64,000 nucleotides of DNA from Pseudorasbora parva (GCF_024679245.1 NC_090185.1:3567464-3631463); one strand, 5' to 3'. Counted from the stretch's first letter, positions 28,401 through 41,000 are shown. Made by a program: numbers and translations. The notes: generated by a model not told the origin, from the letters alone.

Positions 28401-30983
28401 AACAAAAATTCAAAATTACGACAGTGTATACTATTACGTAAATGTGATATTTTTCAATTATCTCAAAAACATCTAAATGGACAAAAAGAAAAAAATACTA
28501 CAGTGTATACTATTACATAAAAGTGAAATTATTCAATTATCACATGAAGTCAAAATTAACAAAAATTCAATATTACGACAGTGTATACTATTACGTAAAA
28601 TTTCAATTTTCTCAAACACATCTAAATGGACAAAAATGCACAATTACTACAGTGTATAATATTACGTAAAAGTGAAATTATTCAATTATCACATAGTCAA
28701 ATGGACAAAAATTCTAAATTACGACACTGTATACTATTACGTAAAATTGCAATTTTTCAATTTTCTCAAAAACATCTAAATGGACAAAATTGCACAACTA
28801 CTACAGTGTATACTATTACATAAAAGTGAAATTATTCAATTATCACATGAAGTCAAAAAGAAAAAAAATTCAAAATTACGACAGTGTATACTATTACGTA
28901 AAAGTGACATTTTTCAATTATCTCAAAAACATCTAAATGGACAAAAATGCACAATTACTACAGTGTATACTATTACGTAAAAGTGAAATTATTCAATTAT
29001 CACAAAGTCAAAATGAACAAAAATTAAAAATTACGACAGTGTATACTATTACGTAAAAAGACATTTTTCAATTTTCTCAAAAACATCTAAATGGACAAAA
29101 ATGCACAACTACTACAGTGTATACTACTAAGTAAAAGTGAAATTATTCAATTATCAGATGAAGTCAACATGGACAAAAATAAAAAAATTCGACAGTGTAT
29201 ACTATTACGTAAAAGTGAAATTTTCAATTATCTCAAAAACATCTAAGTGGACAAAAATGCACAATTACTGCAGTGCAAACTATTACATAAGAGTGTGAAT
29301 TATTCAATTATCACATGAAGTCAAAATGGACAAAAATTCAAAATTACAACAGTGTATACTATTACATAAAAGTGAAATTACTCAAATATCACAAAAAGTC
29401 AAAATTACCAAAAATTCAAAATTACGACAGTGTATACTATTACATAAGCGTGGGAATTATTCAATTATCACAAAGTCAAAATGAACAAAAATTAAAAATT
29501 ACAACAGTGTATACTATTACATAAAAGTGAAATTTTGCAATTAGCTCAAAAACATCTAAATGAACAAAAATGCACAATTACTACAGTGTATACTATTACG
29601 TAAAAGGGAAATTATTCAATTATCACATGAAGTCAAAATGGACAAAAAATTCAAAATTGCGACAGTGTAACGTAAAAGTGACATTTTTCAATTATCACAT
29701 GAGGTCAAAATTAACAAAAATTAAAAATTACGACAGTGTATACTATTACGTAAAATTGCAATTTTTCAATTTTATCAAAAACATCTAAGTGGACAAAAAT
29801 GCACAATTACTACAGTGTATACTATTACATAAGAGTGTGAATTATTCAATTATCACATGAAGTCAAAATGAACAAAAATTCAAAATCACGACAGTGTATA
29901 CTATTACGTAAAAGTGACATTTTTCAATTATCTCAAAAACATCTAAATGGACAAAAATGCACAATTACTACAGTGTATACTGTTACGTAAAAGTGAAATT
30001 ATTCAGTTATCACATGAAGTAAAAAATGAACAAAAATTAAAAATTACGACAGTGTATACTATTACGTAAAAGTAAAATTTTGCAGTTATCTCAAAAACAT
30101 CTAAATTGACAAAATTGCAAATTACTACAGTGTATACTATTACGCAAAAGTTAAATTATTCAGTTATCACATGAAGTCAAAATGGACAAAAATTCAAAAT
30201 TGCGACAGTGTATACTATTACGTAAAAGTGACATTTTTCAATTATCTCAAAAACATCTAAATGGACAAAAATCCACGATTACTACAGTGTATACTATTAC
30301 GCAAAAGTTAAATTATTCAGTTATCACATGAACTCAAAATGGACAAAAATTCAAAATTACGACAGTGTATACTATTACGTAAAAGTGACATTTTTCAATT
30401 ATCTCAAAAACATCTAAATGGACAAAAATGCACAATTACTACAGTGTATACTATTACGTAAAAGTGAAATTATTCAATTATCACATGAAGTCAAAATGGA
30501 CAAAAATTCAAAATTACGACAGTGTATACTATTACGTAAAAGTGACATTTTTCAATTTTCTCAAAAACATCTAAATGGACAAAAATGCACAATTACTACA
30601 GTGTATATTATTACATAAAAGTGAAATTATTCAATAATCAGATGAAGTCAACATGGACAAATTAAAAATTACGACAGTGTATACTATTACATAAAAGTGA
30701 AATTTTCAATTATCTTAAAAACATCTAAGTGGACAAAAATGCACCATTACTACAGTGCATACTATTACATAAGAGTGTGAATTATTCAATTATCACAAAG
30801 TCAAAATGAACAAAAGTTCAAAATTACGACAGTGTATACTATTACGTAAAAGTGAAATTATTCCATTATCACACAAAGTCAAAATGAACAAAAATTCTCA
30901 ATTACAACAGTGTATACTATTACGTAAAAGTGAAATTATTCAATTATCACACTAAAATCGAAATGGACAAAAATTCACGATTA
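28400..30983 (+). repeat. Diverged satellite domain with dimer (about 158 bp) structure
   Basis: Units here run opposite to the left arm and are more diverged. Two types alternate. Type A has TTCAATTATCACATGAAGTC with AATTCAAAATTACGACAG. Type B has TCTCAAAAACATCTAAATGG with ATGCACAATTACTACAG. CAGTGTATACTATTACGTAA is common to both. The A-B pair of about 156-160 bp is the repeat period. GAATTC is absent. Short ORFs arise because the unit length is not a multiple of three. Confidence 0.92.
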
Positions 30984-31894
30984 CTAATGTGTAGGGGTGA
31001 CCCCTAATAGTCGAAGATTCGATGCATCGATATGCAGGACCGGATTCGACCACTGATCTCATGGTTGAATCTTCGCGGGTGTTATGAAACGAGGATCATA
31101 CCATTTTGGCTATATGTGGGTGCTCAATATTAGTGTTATAAAGATGTGTCGCTGCGTTGAGCGATCGCCCCTTTAAGGGCACTGAGCTTCGCACCGGACG
31201 CGTCATTCCTTTAAAATTTGAACACATATTGGCCTACACCGACGGCGGCATTCGACGCCTGTCCGCGGCGATTAAATGTATATTTCCCTCAAATCATGAA
31301 TGTACATAATGATTTCACCCTGTGCTACAAGATACTCATTGTGCAGCTCTTCTGTCAGAAGTCGATTCAAAATTGAGCTCATGAGTATATAATATAATGT
31401 TCACGTCTGCTTGGTGTGTGAGAGCCTACCTGAGACACGGCGCTGAGCTTCAGTCCGGTGTGCGACCCCCTTTAGGCACAATCGGCTTAAGAAGGTGCAT
31501 ATAAACGCACTCAGTGTTCTTTTCCTCTCTAGGCAGGTATTTTTTAGGTTTATTTATCAAAATGTTCTTTAATATATTTGTGTGATGTTCTGTGTTTCGA
31601 TCGCGGCTTTTAAATGTAAGGAGAGAACGGTTAATTTACGAATGTGTAGTGTAGCCTAGTTTTGATCACTTTATTAAAAGTGGTGGCTGTGTGCCGTGTG
31701 TAAAATAAAATAAAAATAGTCTTAGCCTCCTGCTGACTAGTGTCCTGCCCTTCCCAACCGTTTATACCGTTTATTTTTTCCGGTCTATGGTTTACACACA
31801 CATAGATGATTCGACTGTCGGTCGACCATAGAGAGATTCGAAAATTCTAATTCGAATGTGTAAATCCTTAGTCGGGGACACCCCTACTAAAGTG
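30984..31894. mobile_element. hAT-like non-autonomous transposon inserted in the satellite
   Basis: The element spans 30,992-31,886 (895 bp). Its ends are inverted: TAGGGGTGACCCC on the left and GGGGACACCCCTA on the right, 12 of 13 bases matching. It is flanked by an 8-bp direct repeat, CTAATGTG at 30,984-30,991 and CTAAAGTG at 31,887-31,894, with one mismatch. The flanks rejoin in register with the satellite motif GATTACTACAGTGTATAC. TAGGGGTG ends and an 8-bp duplication are typical of hAT elements. Internal GC content is far above the satellite. No transposase ORF is visible, so it is non-autonomous or decayed. Confidence 0.85.
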
Positions 31895-34620
31895 TATACT
31901 ATAACATAAAAGTGAAATTATTCAGTTATCACATGAAGTCAAAATGAACAAAAATTCTAAATTACAACAGTGTATACTATTACATACAAGTGAATTTATT
32001 CAATTATCATACAAATTAAAATTAACAAAAATTTAGAATTAAAACAGTGTATACTATTAGATAAAAGTGAAATTATTCAATTATCACATGAAGTCAAAAT
32101 GAACAAAAATTCTCAATTACAACAGTGTATATGATTACGTAAAAGTGAAATTATTCAATTATCACAAAAAAATCTAAATGGACAAAAATTCACGATTACT
32201 AAAGTGTATACTATTACATAAATGTGGGAATTATTCAGTTATCACATGAAGTCAAAATGAACAAAAAAATTTAATTACAACAGTGTATACTATTACATAA
32301 AAGTGGGAATTATTCAATTATCACATGAAGTCAAAATGAACAAAATTCAGTTATTACATTGTATACTATTACATAAAAGTGACATTATTTAATTTTCACA
32401 AAAAATCTAAATGGACAAAAAAAATCACAATTACTACAGTGTATACTTTTACATAAATGTGGGAATTATTTATTTATCACGAAGTCAAAATGGACAAAAA
32501 TTCACCGTAACTACAGTGTATACTATTACATAAAAGTGAATTTATTCAGCTATCACATACAAATCAAAATGGACATAAATTTAAAATTACGACAGTGTAT
32601 ACTATTACATAAAAGTGAATTTATTCAATTATCATACAAATCAAAATGAACAAAAATTTAAAATTACGACAGTGTATACTATTACATAAAAGTGGAATTA
32701 TTCAATTATCACATACAAATCAAAATGAACAAAAATTTAAAATTACGACAGTGTATACTATTACATAAAAGTGAATTTATTCAATTATCATACAAATCAA
32801 AATGAACAAAAATTTAAAATTACGACAGTGTATACTATTACATAAAAGTGAAATTATTCCATTATCACATACAAATCAAAATGGACATAAATTTAAAATT
32901 ACGACAGTGTATACTATTACATAAAAGTGAATTTATTCAATTATCATACAAATGAAAATTAACAAAAATTTAGAATTAAAACAGTGTATACATTATTTAA
33001 TTTTCACAAAAAATCTAAATGGACAAAAAAAATCACAATTACTACAGTGTATACTTTTACATAAATGTGGGAATTATTCAATTATCACGAAGTAAAAATT
33101 GACAAAATTCAAAATTACGACAGTGTATACTATTACATAAAAGTGAATTTATTCAATTATCATACAAATCAAAATGGACATAAATTTAAAATTACGACAG
33201 TGTATATTATTACATAAAAGTGAAATTATTCAATTATCACACACATCAAAATGGACAAAAATTAGAAATTATGACAGTGTATACTATTACATACAAGTGA
33301 ATTTATTCAATTATCATACAAATTAAAATGAACAAAAATTCAGAATTACAACAGTGTATACTATTACATAAAAGTGTGAATTATTCATTTATCACATGAA
33401 GTCAAAATGGACAAAATTTCAAAATTATGAAAGTGGAATTATTCAATTAGCACATACAAATCAAAATGGACAAAAATTCAAAATTACGACAGTGTATACT
33501 ATAACATACAAGTGAATTTATTCAATTATCATACAAATGAAAATTAACAAAAATTTAGAATTAAAACAGTGTATACTATTACATAAAAGTGACATTATTC
33601 AATTATCACACAAAGTCAAAATGAACAAAAATGCTCAATTACGACAGAGTATACTATTACGTAAAAGTGAAATTATTCAATTATCACATACAAATCAAAA
33701 TGGACAAAAATTCACGATTACTACAGTGTATACTATAACATAAGAGTGGCAATTATTCAATTATCACATGAAGTCTAAATGGACAAAAATTCAAAATTAC
33801 GACAGTGTATACTATTACATAAAAGTGAATTTATTCAATTATCATACAAATCAAAATGGACAAATTCAGAATTACAACAGTGTATACTATTACATAAAAG
33901 GGGAATTATTAAATTATCACATACAAATCAAAATGGACAAAAATTCACAATTACGACAGTGTATTCTATTACATAAAAGTGACATATTCAATTTTCACAC
34001 AAAGTCAAAATGAACAAAATTCTCAATTACGACAGTGTATACTATTACATAAAAGTGAAATTATTCAATTATCACAAAAAAATCTAAATGGACAAAAATT
34101 CACGATTACTACAGTATATACTATTACATAAATGTGGGAATTATTCAATTATCACATGAAGTCAAAATGAACAAAAATTCAGTCATTACATTGTATACTA
34201 TTACATAAAAGTGACATTATTTAATTTTCACAAAAAATCTAAATGGACAAAAAAAAATCACAATTACTACAGTATATACTTTTACATAAATGTGGGAATT
34301 ATTCAATTATCACGAAGTCAAAATGGACAAAAATTCACAGTTACTACAGTGTAGACTATTACATAAAAGTGAATTTATTCAATTATCATACAAATCAAAA
34401 TGGACACAAATTCACAATAACTACAGTGTATACTATTACGTAAAAGTGAAATTATTCAATTATCACATGAAGTAAAAATGGACAAAATTCAAAATTACGA
34501 CAGTCTATACTGTTACATAAAAGTGAATTTATTCAACTATCACATACAAATCAAAATGGACAATAATTCAGATTTACGACTTTAGAATTACGAGTGTATT
34601 ATTACATAAAAGTGGAAATG
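31895..34620 (+). repeat. Diverged satellite domain, third variant
   Basis: The array resumes after the hAT element in the same orientation. The typical unit now carries GTGAATTTATTCAATTATCATACAAATC and AATTTAAAATTACGACAG, here shortened to those anchors, mixed with ATCACATGAAGTC units. Several units are truncated, for example near 33,000 and 33,420. Order fades after 34,560, where partial units (TTTAGAATTACGAGTG) end the array. Higher divergence and broken units are expected at the edge of a satellite. Confidence 0.9.
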
Positions 34621-35889
34621 ATTCAAGTATTACATAAAGTCATGTGAAACAGCAGTGGACTTCTGGAAGGGGGCAGAGGGGGCATTCCTGGTAGCATCTA
34701 ATCGACCAATTGCGATGAGTTTCGCAAGGCACACTAGGTATGGTGTCATTTTCCCTTCCATATGCGTGATTTTCCCCCCAAACCAGCTCAGCGGAAATCT
34801 TGCCCTGCAACCGATTTTACACATTTCATCAACCATGTCAATCACAATAACGATTGCCTAAACCCAACCCTGATACCTAAACCTACCTGTCACTGTAACT
34901 TTCGCTGAACTGGTTTGGGAAAAAATTATCTAGGGCAGAGCCATAGAGAGATTTGTGTCCTCAACTCGTAGAAGATATTGAACATGTACTGATTTAGCTA
35001 CTATGGAGCCTCCCTGAAATTATTGTGTTGTAATATCAGTGAATTAAACCTAGTCAAGCTGACTAGAAACTCGAAAAGCTGCCTTAGGTATCTCGATGCT
35101 CCCTGACGTCTGCCTATGCTTAAAGTTAGGACCGAGATAGACAAGTCCTACACGTAAATGTAAGCTTAAAGCTGCAATCTGTAACTTTTTTGGGTTAAAA
35201 ATTATCCAAAATAAATTTTTGAGCAAGTACATAATCAGCCAGTGTTCAAACCTATCTGCTTACCGTAGCGCAATTTACAGCAGTAAGCTTGTAATAATGT
35301 TTTTTATTCTAGTGGTAATGGTGGATTTCTGTGGGAAATTCAAACATATGTTTGCGTCATTACGTCACATCTGTACACATAAAGAAGGAGTCCCGGTTAG
35401 CAGGCTATGTAAGGATGTTGAATGTGAGGATGTTGCAAGTGGAGATAGCCTTTTCTTACAGCACTTGATATAATTAAATGTATTAATTTGATGGCGGATC
35501 CATTAAGGTTCAAACGACAGTCACCAGTGACAACAGGATATTCATTCGTTGTAAAATGCAAAAGTCTTCGGACTTTGGAGTGAAAAAAGAGACTTCACCC
35601 GTGCGATGCGAAAACAAGGATAATTAAAGGTGGCTCCTTTTTTCTACTCCGTGTTTTGAAGGTTTTTTTTCAGCTTTTTTTCTGCTGGACAGGTAGGACA
35701 TTTCAATGGTTGAATTAGGCTATGTAACAGTAGCGCACCTGTTTGCTTAATTCATGCAGTTAAGGAGTTTTCTTTGTTGTGCCTTTCTCGTTTTGCTATG
35801 TGCATTATGGTAACATCAGTTATTTTGTGCTTGCTATGAGAGGGAGCTTCACCTCTACTCCACATTAATGTGTTGGTATATGATGATTA
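34621..35889. other. Gene-free stretch, probably dispersed-repeat fragments
   Basis: No credible coding sequence; the ORFs are short and overlap on both strands. The part at 34,800-34,930 (ACCCAACCCTGATACCTAAA) and the part starting at 35,165 (AAAGCTGCAATCTGTAACTT) resemble fragments I associate with dispersed fish repeats. Boundaries and families could not be set. Confidence 0.4.
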
Positions 35890-36284
35890 CCCAGATAGCA
35901 TTGTGATTGAATCAATGTTGAAATTCCATCACAATCATAATTTTGGTTGAGGTTGAAATTTCAATGCTAAGTAATATTGGATCAATGTTGAAAATCCAAT
36001 GCTAAAAACATATTGGACCAATGTTGAAAATTCAATGCTAAAAAATATTGGATCAATGTTGATAATTCCACGCTTTTCAGTGTTGAAAAGACAAACATTG
36101 AATCAATGCTGATGTTTGGTCATCTTATTTCTCCTCTGGTGAGGCTTACGGTCAATCTAGCCATCCCACCATTCAACATGTTCAAGCAAATCCAAATCAA
36201 TTGGGTACATTTCTGTGAAATGTAAGGACATTCATTATTAACCTTAAAGGATGAATCTCCGCCAACGAGTTTGCAGATTAACAA

Positions 36285-36342
36285 AGAACTCCTACCATAA
36301 ATTAAACTCAATGAGAACTCCTACCATAAATTAAACTCAATG
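36285..36342. repeat. 29-bp tandem duplication
   Basis: Two adjacent identical 29-bp copies beginning AGAACTCCTACC, at 36,285-36,313 and 36,314-36,342, inside the transposon. Confidence 0.95.
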
Positions 36343-36820
36343 GAATGAAGTATTAATATTTTAATTATTGTTTTAAAATCTCCTCCATCATGGAAAACAT
36401 CTCAAATCCCCTTTTTTTCTGCTAGCTACAGCTCATGCAGTGAGATATAACATGTCACAGAGTCCTTAATTCTTGTGGTCATCCACTTATAACTCAATCA
36501 TAGCTTATCTGTTTAAAAAAAAAAAAGTGAGATCTTAAACTTCTGTAGGGAGCTATATCAAACTGCAGAAATTTAGCAAATGTTGCGACTCCAGTTTGTG
36601 TTGTAAATGGATAATCTCTTCCAAACCAGTGTAGCCTATCCAGCTCCTCTTTTATTAATTTAGCAACTTGGTCATTAATTTACTTGTTTCACATTCACAC
36701 TTTATTTATTTACTAATAAATACAATAATGCTCTCTTCTGACTTCATTTTGTAGTAGCCTACATTTGTAATGTATAATTAATCACATTTCCAAATATTTA
36801 CTAACTTCTTGTTGTTGTAG

Positions 36821-37062
36821 ATGCCTTACAAGTGAATGCTGATGAAAAGGAGACATCAGAGTTCATCTTTGCTGGGACGGTGCAAAACTGGCTCCCTTAC
36901 GCCCCTGAAAGGCTTGGGGACATTGATCATGGTGGAAACCCCCTGAGTTTGCACTATGCAGTTTATTTCATTATTTCTTCTATCTTCTTTCTTTCAGCAG
37001 TACTGTCTTTTTTGGCGAGTTTCAATTTGTATTTACTTCCATTTTGCAGATGCAGGTTGTAA
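36821..37062 (+). pseudogene. Exon-like open frame inside the transposon, unidentified
   Basis: A pyrimidine-rich stretch ending in GTTGTTGTAG could be a splice acceptor just before 36,821. The frame stays open to the stop ending at 37,062. The first 45 codons or so look protein-like, with FIFAGTVQNWLPYAPERLGD, and the end turns hydrophobic and low-complexity. A remnant of a transposon protein or a captured exon is possible. I do not recognise the family and assign no function. Confidence 0.3.
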
Positions 37063-37307
37063 TGTTTTTCCTGGCTCTTCCCATTTGTGTTATAAATTCA
37101 GATGTTTTAAGTCAATGTGAGATTTCCAGTTGTAACTGTGGGAGCATAAATAAATACATTTGCATGTAAACTGAAGGATGTTGTTTACTTTGAGTGACTT
37201 TTTGATACCAAATCATATCGATTGCAGCTATATATGGTCTCTGATTGAAAGGAATGAAATAAAGAGACTATTAACTGTTATAGAATCCTGCTGTACATAA
37301 AGCAAGA

Positions 37308-37628
37308 TTGATCTATTTTTCATCGTTGAAATAACATTATTTCACGGTGTAAACCTGATGAAAAATCAATGTTAAATATAAATACTGGTTCAATGATATT
37401 TTGATGGATGCATTAACATTGATTCAATGTTGATTCAGTGTTAAATAAGTGATTTAATTTTAGTTGAAAAACTTGATTTTAAGCCCATCTTGATCTATTT
37501 TTCATCGTTGAAATAACATTATTTCAGGGTGCAAACCTGATGAAAAATCAATGATAAATTTCAATCCTGGTTCAATGATATTTTAGTTGATGCATTAACA
37601 TTGATTCAACGCTGATTCACTGTTTGTC
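37308..37628. repeat. 182-bp direct repeat in transposon right end
   Basis: TTGATCTATTTTTCATCG starts at 37,308 and again at 37,490. Similarity continues through ACATTATTTCA, AAACCTGATGAAAAATCAATG and TGCATTAACATTGATTCAA. The second copy is slightly shorter. Confidence 0.9.
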
Positions 37629-37641
37629 TGCTATCTGGGTA

Positions 37642-38427
37642 GAAATTAGACTGCACAGAAATGGAAACTGTAGGCTACTACAGGTGACCCTAATAAACAT
37701 TAAATGTAGTCACGCAATCCTGATAACATTAACAATTTGAAAAAGTATAATTTGCAGTTTGACGTGATATGATAAACGATGGTTAATCTAACGATCATGT
37801 ATTGAAATGCTTTTTTCTCCTTAGTTGGTCAGAATAAAAGTGGATGTTAGCTACTTACTTGTTCAGATGACATTCTTATGTCGGTCATAATTTCAAACAG
37901 TAGAGTCTGTGATTGTGAATGACAGTATCCACAACGGCGCAGTGACTGACAGCCCTTCTCCTGACAGCTGCACAATCTCCTCAAAACATTTGATCCGTCC
38001 GCGCAGTGCCGACCGGGGCACTACTTACGTAAAGTTGATAATTCTGCCATTAACTGCAATTGCAGTTTTCGATATTGACCTATGGAATGAGCACCTAGTG
38101 CAATAATTGCATGCCAATGTGCATTGGCTCGTTCAGTTATACTCATAGTAGATTGGCTAATTTGTTACATTTATATAGCGTTTTTCTAGGCACTCAAAGC
38201 GCTTTATATATAGAAGGGGGAATCTCCTCAACCACCAACAATCAATTCAGGGAATGAGGGTTACATATGTAACCTAGATGTTCTCTTCTCATTCATCAGC
38301 TTTTGTCTTTGTGCTCCTGCAGAGTATTATTTATTTCACATTTAAATAAATAAAAGTATTTTAGTTAAGGTTTATCAAACCAACATCAAGAGATTTTAAT
38401 GCTTTAATCTGTAAAAACAAATTTCAG
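37642..38427. other. Gene-free stretch with a fish repeat fragment
   Basis: No coding signal. A segment at about 38,163-38,215 (ACATTTATATAGCG and CACTCAAAGCGCTTTATAT) resembles the conserved end of the SINE-like element found intact at 60,321-60,570. Confidence 0.45.
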
Positions 38428-38736
38428 AAGTGTTTGGTAGTGATTCTGTTCACCGAGTGCAAGTAAAAAAGGGAGATTCAGTCACGAGACTGATCTCACT
38501 GAAATAAAAGATGATTAGATTCTGTGAAGGTTTGGAAACGCTTTAATCGCTGGAATCAATTTAATGGCCGACAGCTTCACTGTATATGATGATGATCTTG
38601 ATGGGAGATTCAGAGACAGACTTAAGCTGGACAATCAAACCGGATCTCTGACCATCACAACTGAACATGCTGGACATTATAAACCACACATCAACTTTTT
38701 TAGCAGAAGTTCTTATATTCGTCTCGCTGTTTATGG
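38428..38736 (+). pseudogene. Broken V-set immunoglobulin exon (fish Ig-like receptor family)
   Basis: The translation reads as one extracellular V-type Ig domain of the kind found in large teleost Ig-receptor families. It opens with VFGSDSVHRVQVKKGDSVT, then RFG, then FTVYDDDLDGRFRDRLKLDN, QTGSLTIT and a final LAVYG. A likely acceptor TTTCAG ends at 38,427. It is disabled. The frame shifts after GDSVTRLISL. Two in-frame stops follow in the shifted frame: TAG after EIKDD, and TGA at the place where such domains usually have the WRFG tryptophan. The cysteine expected near GHY is not in its usual place. The donor expected after VYG reads GGCGAGTT. No other exons were found nearby, so this is an orphan exon copy. 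Confidence 0.8.
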
Positions 38737-39418
38737 CGAGTTAAATGTCAGTTCCATCTTTTTTATTTATTACAGCTAGATCTAAAGAAGATATCTCATG
38801 ACGAGGGCCACACGGAATCTGTGGAATTGTTTTGTGATTTCTGCGCTGAATTTTTTAAAAATCTGTTATTTTTCTGTTATAAATTATGCAGAATGGTTTT
38901 AAATGTGATCTAAGAATATTGGAACTGAAAGAATTATAAATAAAATATTAACTTCTTAACCTTTATTTAAGGTTAACAATACAAATTGAAATAGAAACAA
39001 AGTTTGATCTCTCTTATTGCAGGCTACATCCACTAAAAGACAGAAAATATTGCTTTATAACTTGTATTGTAGAAAAATCATTAAATAAACTATTTCATAT
39101 CATTCAACAATAGAGCAAAATAAATAAATATTTTTGTAGACAAGTGAAATTTCCTTAACTCCTCTGTGGTCAATTTTTGTTTTTAGACATTTTACTTACT
39201 CTCTCACTAAAACAAAATTTCACATCAATAAGCTTAGCACAGATTCAGTGTGGGCCTGCTTATGACTAATTAACTTACAATTACTAAGTCATTTTTTTAA
39301 CACTAGGATTATATTTTACTTTCTCTAGAAGAGTTTTAAATGCTTTACTTTTGTTCATCTTGGATGTTTCTTCCTCATCTGCTTGATTATAAGCATCCTC
39401 ATTTCATCAACGATTTTT
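38737..39418. other. Gene-free AT-rich stretch
   Basis: AT-rich sequence without coding signal, RNA gene or recognisable transposon ends. Confidence 0.6.
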
Positions 39419-40766
39419 TGAGTCATAGTGTGGACTGTGAAGATGGAGGTATTTGAAAATGATGTCTTTGTGTTGTAGTGTGGATTGTGAAGATAGAGGT
39501 ATTTGAAAACAATGTCTTTGCATCGTAGTGTGAACTGTGAAGATGGAGGTATTTGAAAATAATGTCGCATTGTGGATTGTGAAGATGGAGGTATTTGAAA
39601 ACGATGCCTTTGCGTCGTATTGTGAAGATGGAGGTCTTTGAAAACGATGTCTTTGTGTCATAGTGTGGACTGTGAAGATGGAGGTCTTTGAAAACAACGT
39701 CTTTGAGTCGTAGTGTGGATTGTGAAGATGGAGGTATTTGAAAACAATGTCGCATTGTGGATTGTGAAGATGGAGGTATTTGAAAACGATGCCTTTGCGT
39801 CGTATTGTGGATTGTGAAGATGGAGGTCTTTGAAAACGACGTCTTTGCGTCATAGTGTGGACTGTGAAGATGGAGGTCTTTGAAAACGACGTCTTTGCGT
39901 CATAGTGTGGACTGTGAAGATGGAGGTATTTGAAAACGATGTCTGCGTCGTAGTGTGGATTGTGAAGATGGAGGTATTTGAAAACGATGCCTTTGCGTCG
40001 TATTGTGGATTGTGAAGATGGAGGTATTTGAAAACAATGTCTTTGTGTCGCATTGTGGATTGTGAAGATGGAGGTATTTGAAAACAATGTCTTTGTGTCG
40101 TAGTGTGGACTGTGAAGATGGAGGTATTTGAAAACGATGTTTGAGTCATAGTATGGACTGTGAAGATGGAGGTATTTGAAAACGATGTTTGAGTCGTAGT
40201 GTGGACTGTGAAGATGGAGGTATTTGAAAACGATGTTTGAGTCATAGTATGGACTGTGAAGATGGAGGTATTTGAAAAGGATGTTTGAGTCGTAGTGTGG
40301 ACTGTGAAGATGGAGGTATTTGAAAACGATGTTTGAGTCGTAGTGTGGACTGTGAAGATGGAGGTATTTGAAAACGATGTTTGAGTCGTAGTGTGGATTG
40401 TGAAGATGTAGGTATTTGAAAACGATGCCTTCGCGTCATATTGTGGATTGTGAAGATGGAGGTATTTGAAAACAATGTCTTTGTGTCGTAGTCTGGACTG
40501 TGAAGATGGAGGTATTTGAAAACGATGCCTTTGCGTCATAATGTGGATTGTGAAGATGGAGGTATTTGAAAACTCTCTTTGCGTCGTAGTGTGGATTGTG
40601 AAGATGGAGGTATTTGAAAACGATGTCTGAGTCGTAGTATGGACTGTGAAGATGGAGGTATTTGAAAACGATGTCTGAGTCGTAGTATGGACTGTGAAGA
40701 TGGAGGTATTTGAAAACGATGTCTGAGTCGTAGTATGGACTGTGAAGATGGAGGTATTTGAAAACG
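39419..40766 (-). repeat. Minisatellite with 48- and 51-bp units (about 27 copies)
   Basis: Tandem units share the core TGTGAAGATGGAGGTATTTG on the plus strand. Between cores lies either a short linker (ACGATGTTTGAGTCGTAG, 48-bp unit) or a longer one (ACGATGCCTTTGCGTCGTAT, 51-bp unit). Some units lack internal parts, for example near 39,560 and 39,620. Both lengths are multiples of three and the minus strand of the unit has no stop in any frame. Long repetitive minus-strand ORFs therefore appear in all three frames (314 codons at 39,850-40,794; 226 codons at 39,407-40,087). Openness in every frame argues for repeat structure rather than selection on protein. I do not call a gene. Confidence 0.92.
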
Positions 40767-41000
40767 TTGACGCATGTTTAGTCTTGTGACGCAAATTGTA
40801 CCAATAGATATGCCTGTTTATACCGCTATTGTGCCAGTTATGTGCTATTAATTTTCACAGTTGCTCAAATATGTTACTTTGCACAATTAACTTGCATTTG
40901 CTGTCCTGTGGTAAAACACCAGAGTGGAGTTGCGTTTTAGAAAACCCAGATATGCAGAATTAAGGACAACAACTCCTTGGTCTTTAAAAACGGCTGACAT

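Larger units (their letters stand above)
35888..37641. mobile_element. DNA transposon of 1.75 kb with CCCAGATAGCA ends
   Basis: CCCAGATAGCA at 35,890-35,900 is repeated as its exact reverse complement TGCTATCTGGG at 37,629-37,639. TA stands directly outside both ends. The left subterminal part (35,905-36,110) has several degenerate copies of ATTGGATCAATGTTGAAAAT-like sequence, and the right part has a 182-bp direct repeat. A TA target duplication fits Tc1/mariner-like and some other cut-and-paste groups, but the family is not assigned. No transposase is recognisable. Confidence 0.75.

Noticed and set aside
28477..34475. Plus-strand ORFs of 60-81 codons in the diverged satellite
   Set aside because: Same artefact in the inverted arm; overlapping ORFs in several frames use the same repeat units.
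1..34620. CRISPR array
   Set aside because: Unit similarity is continuous with no unique spacers, there are no cas genes, and the window is vertebrate.
34630..34861. ORFs of about 70 codons on both strands
   Set aside because: Complementary overlapping frames in a probable dispersed repeat, with no splice context and no recognisable domain.
39850..40794. 314-codon gene on the minus strand
   Set aside because: All three frames of the strand are open through the same minisatellite units, and no non-repeat coding sequence or splice context adjoins it.
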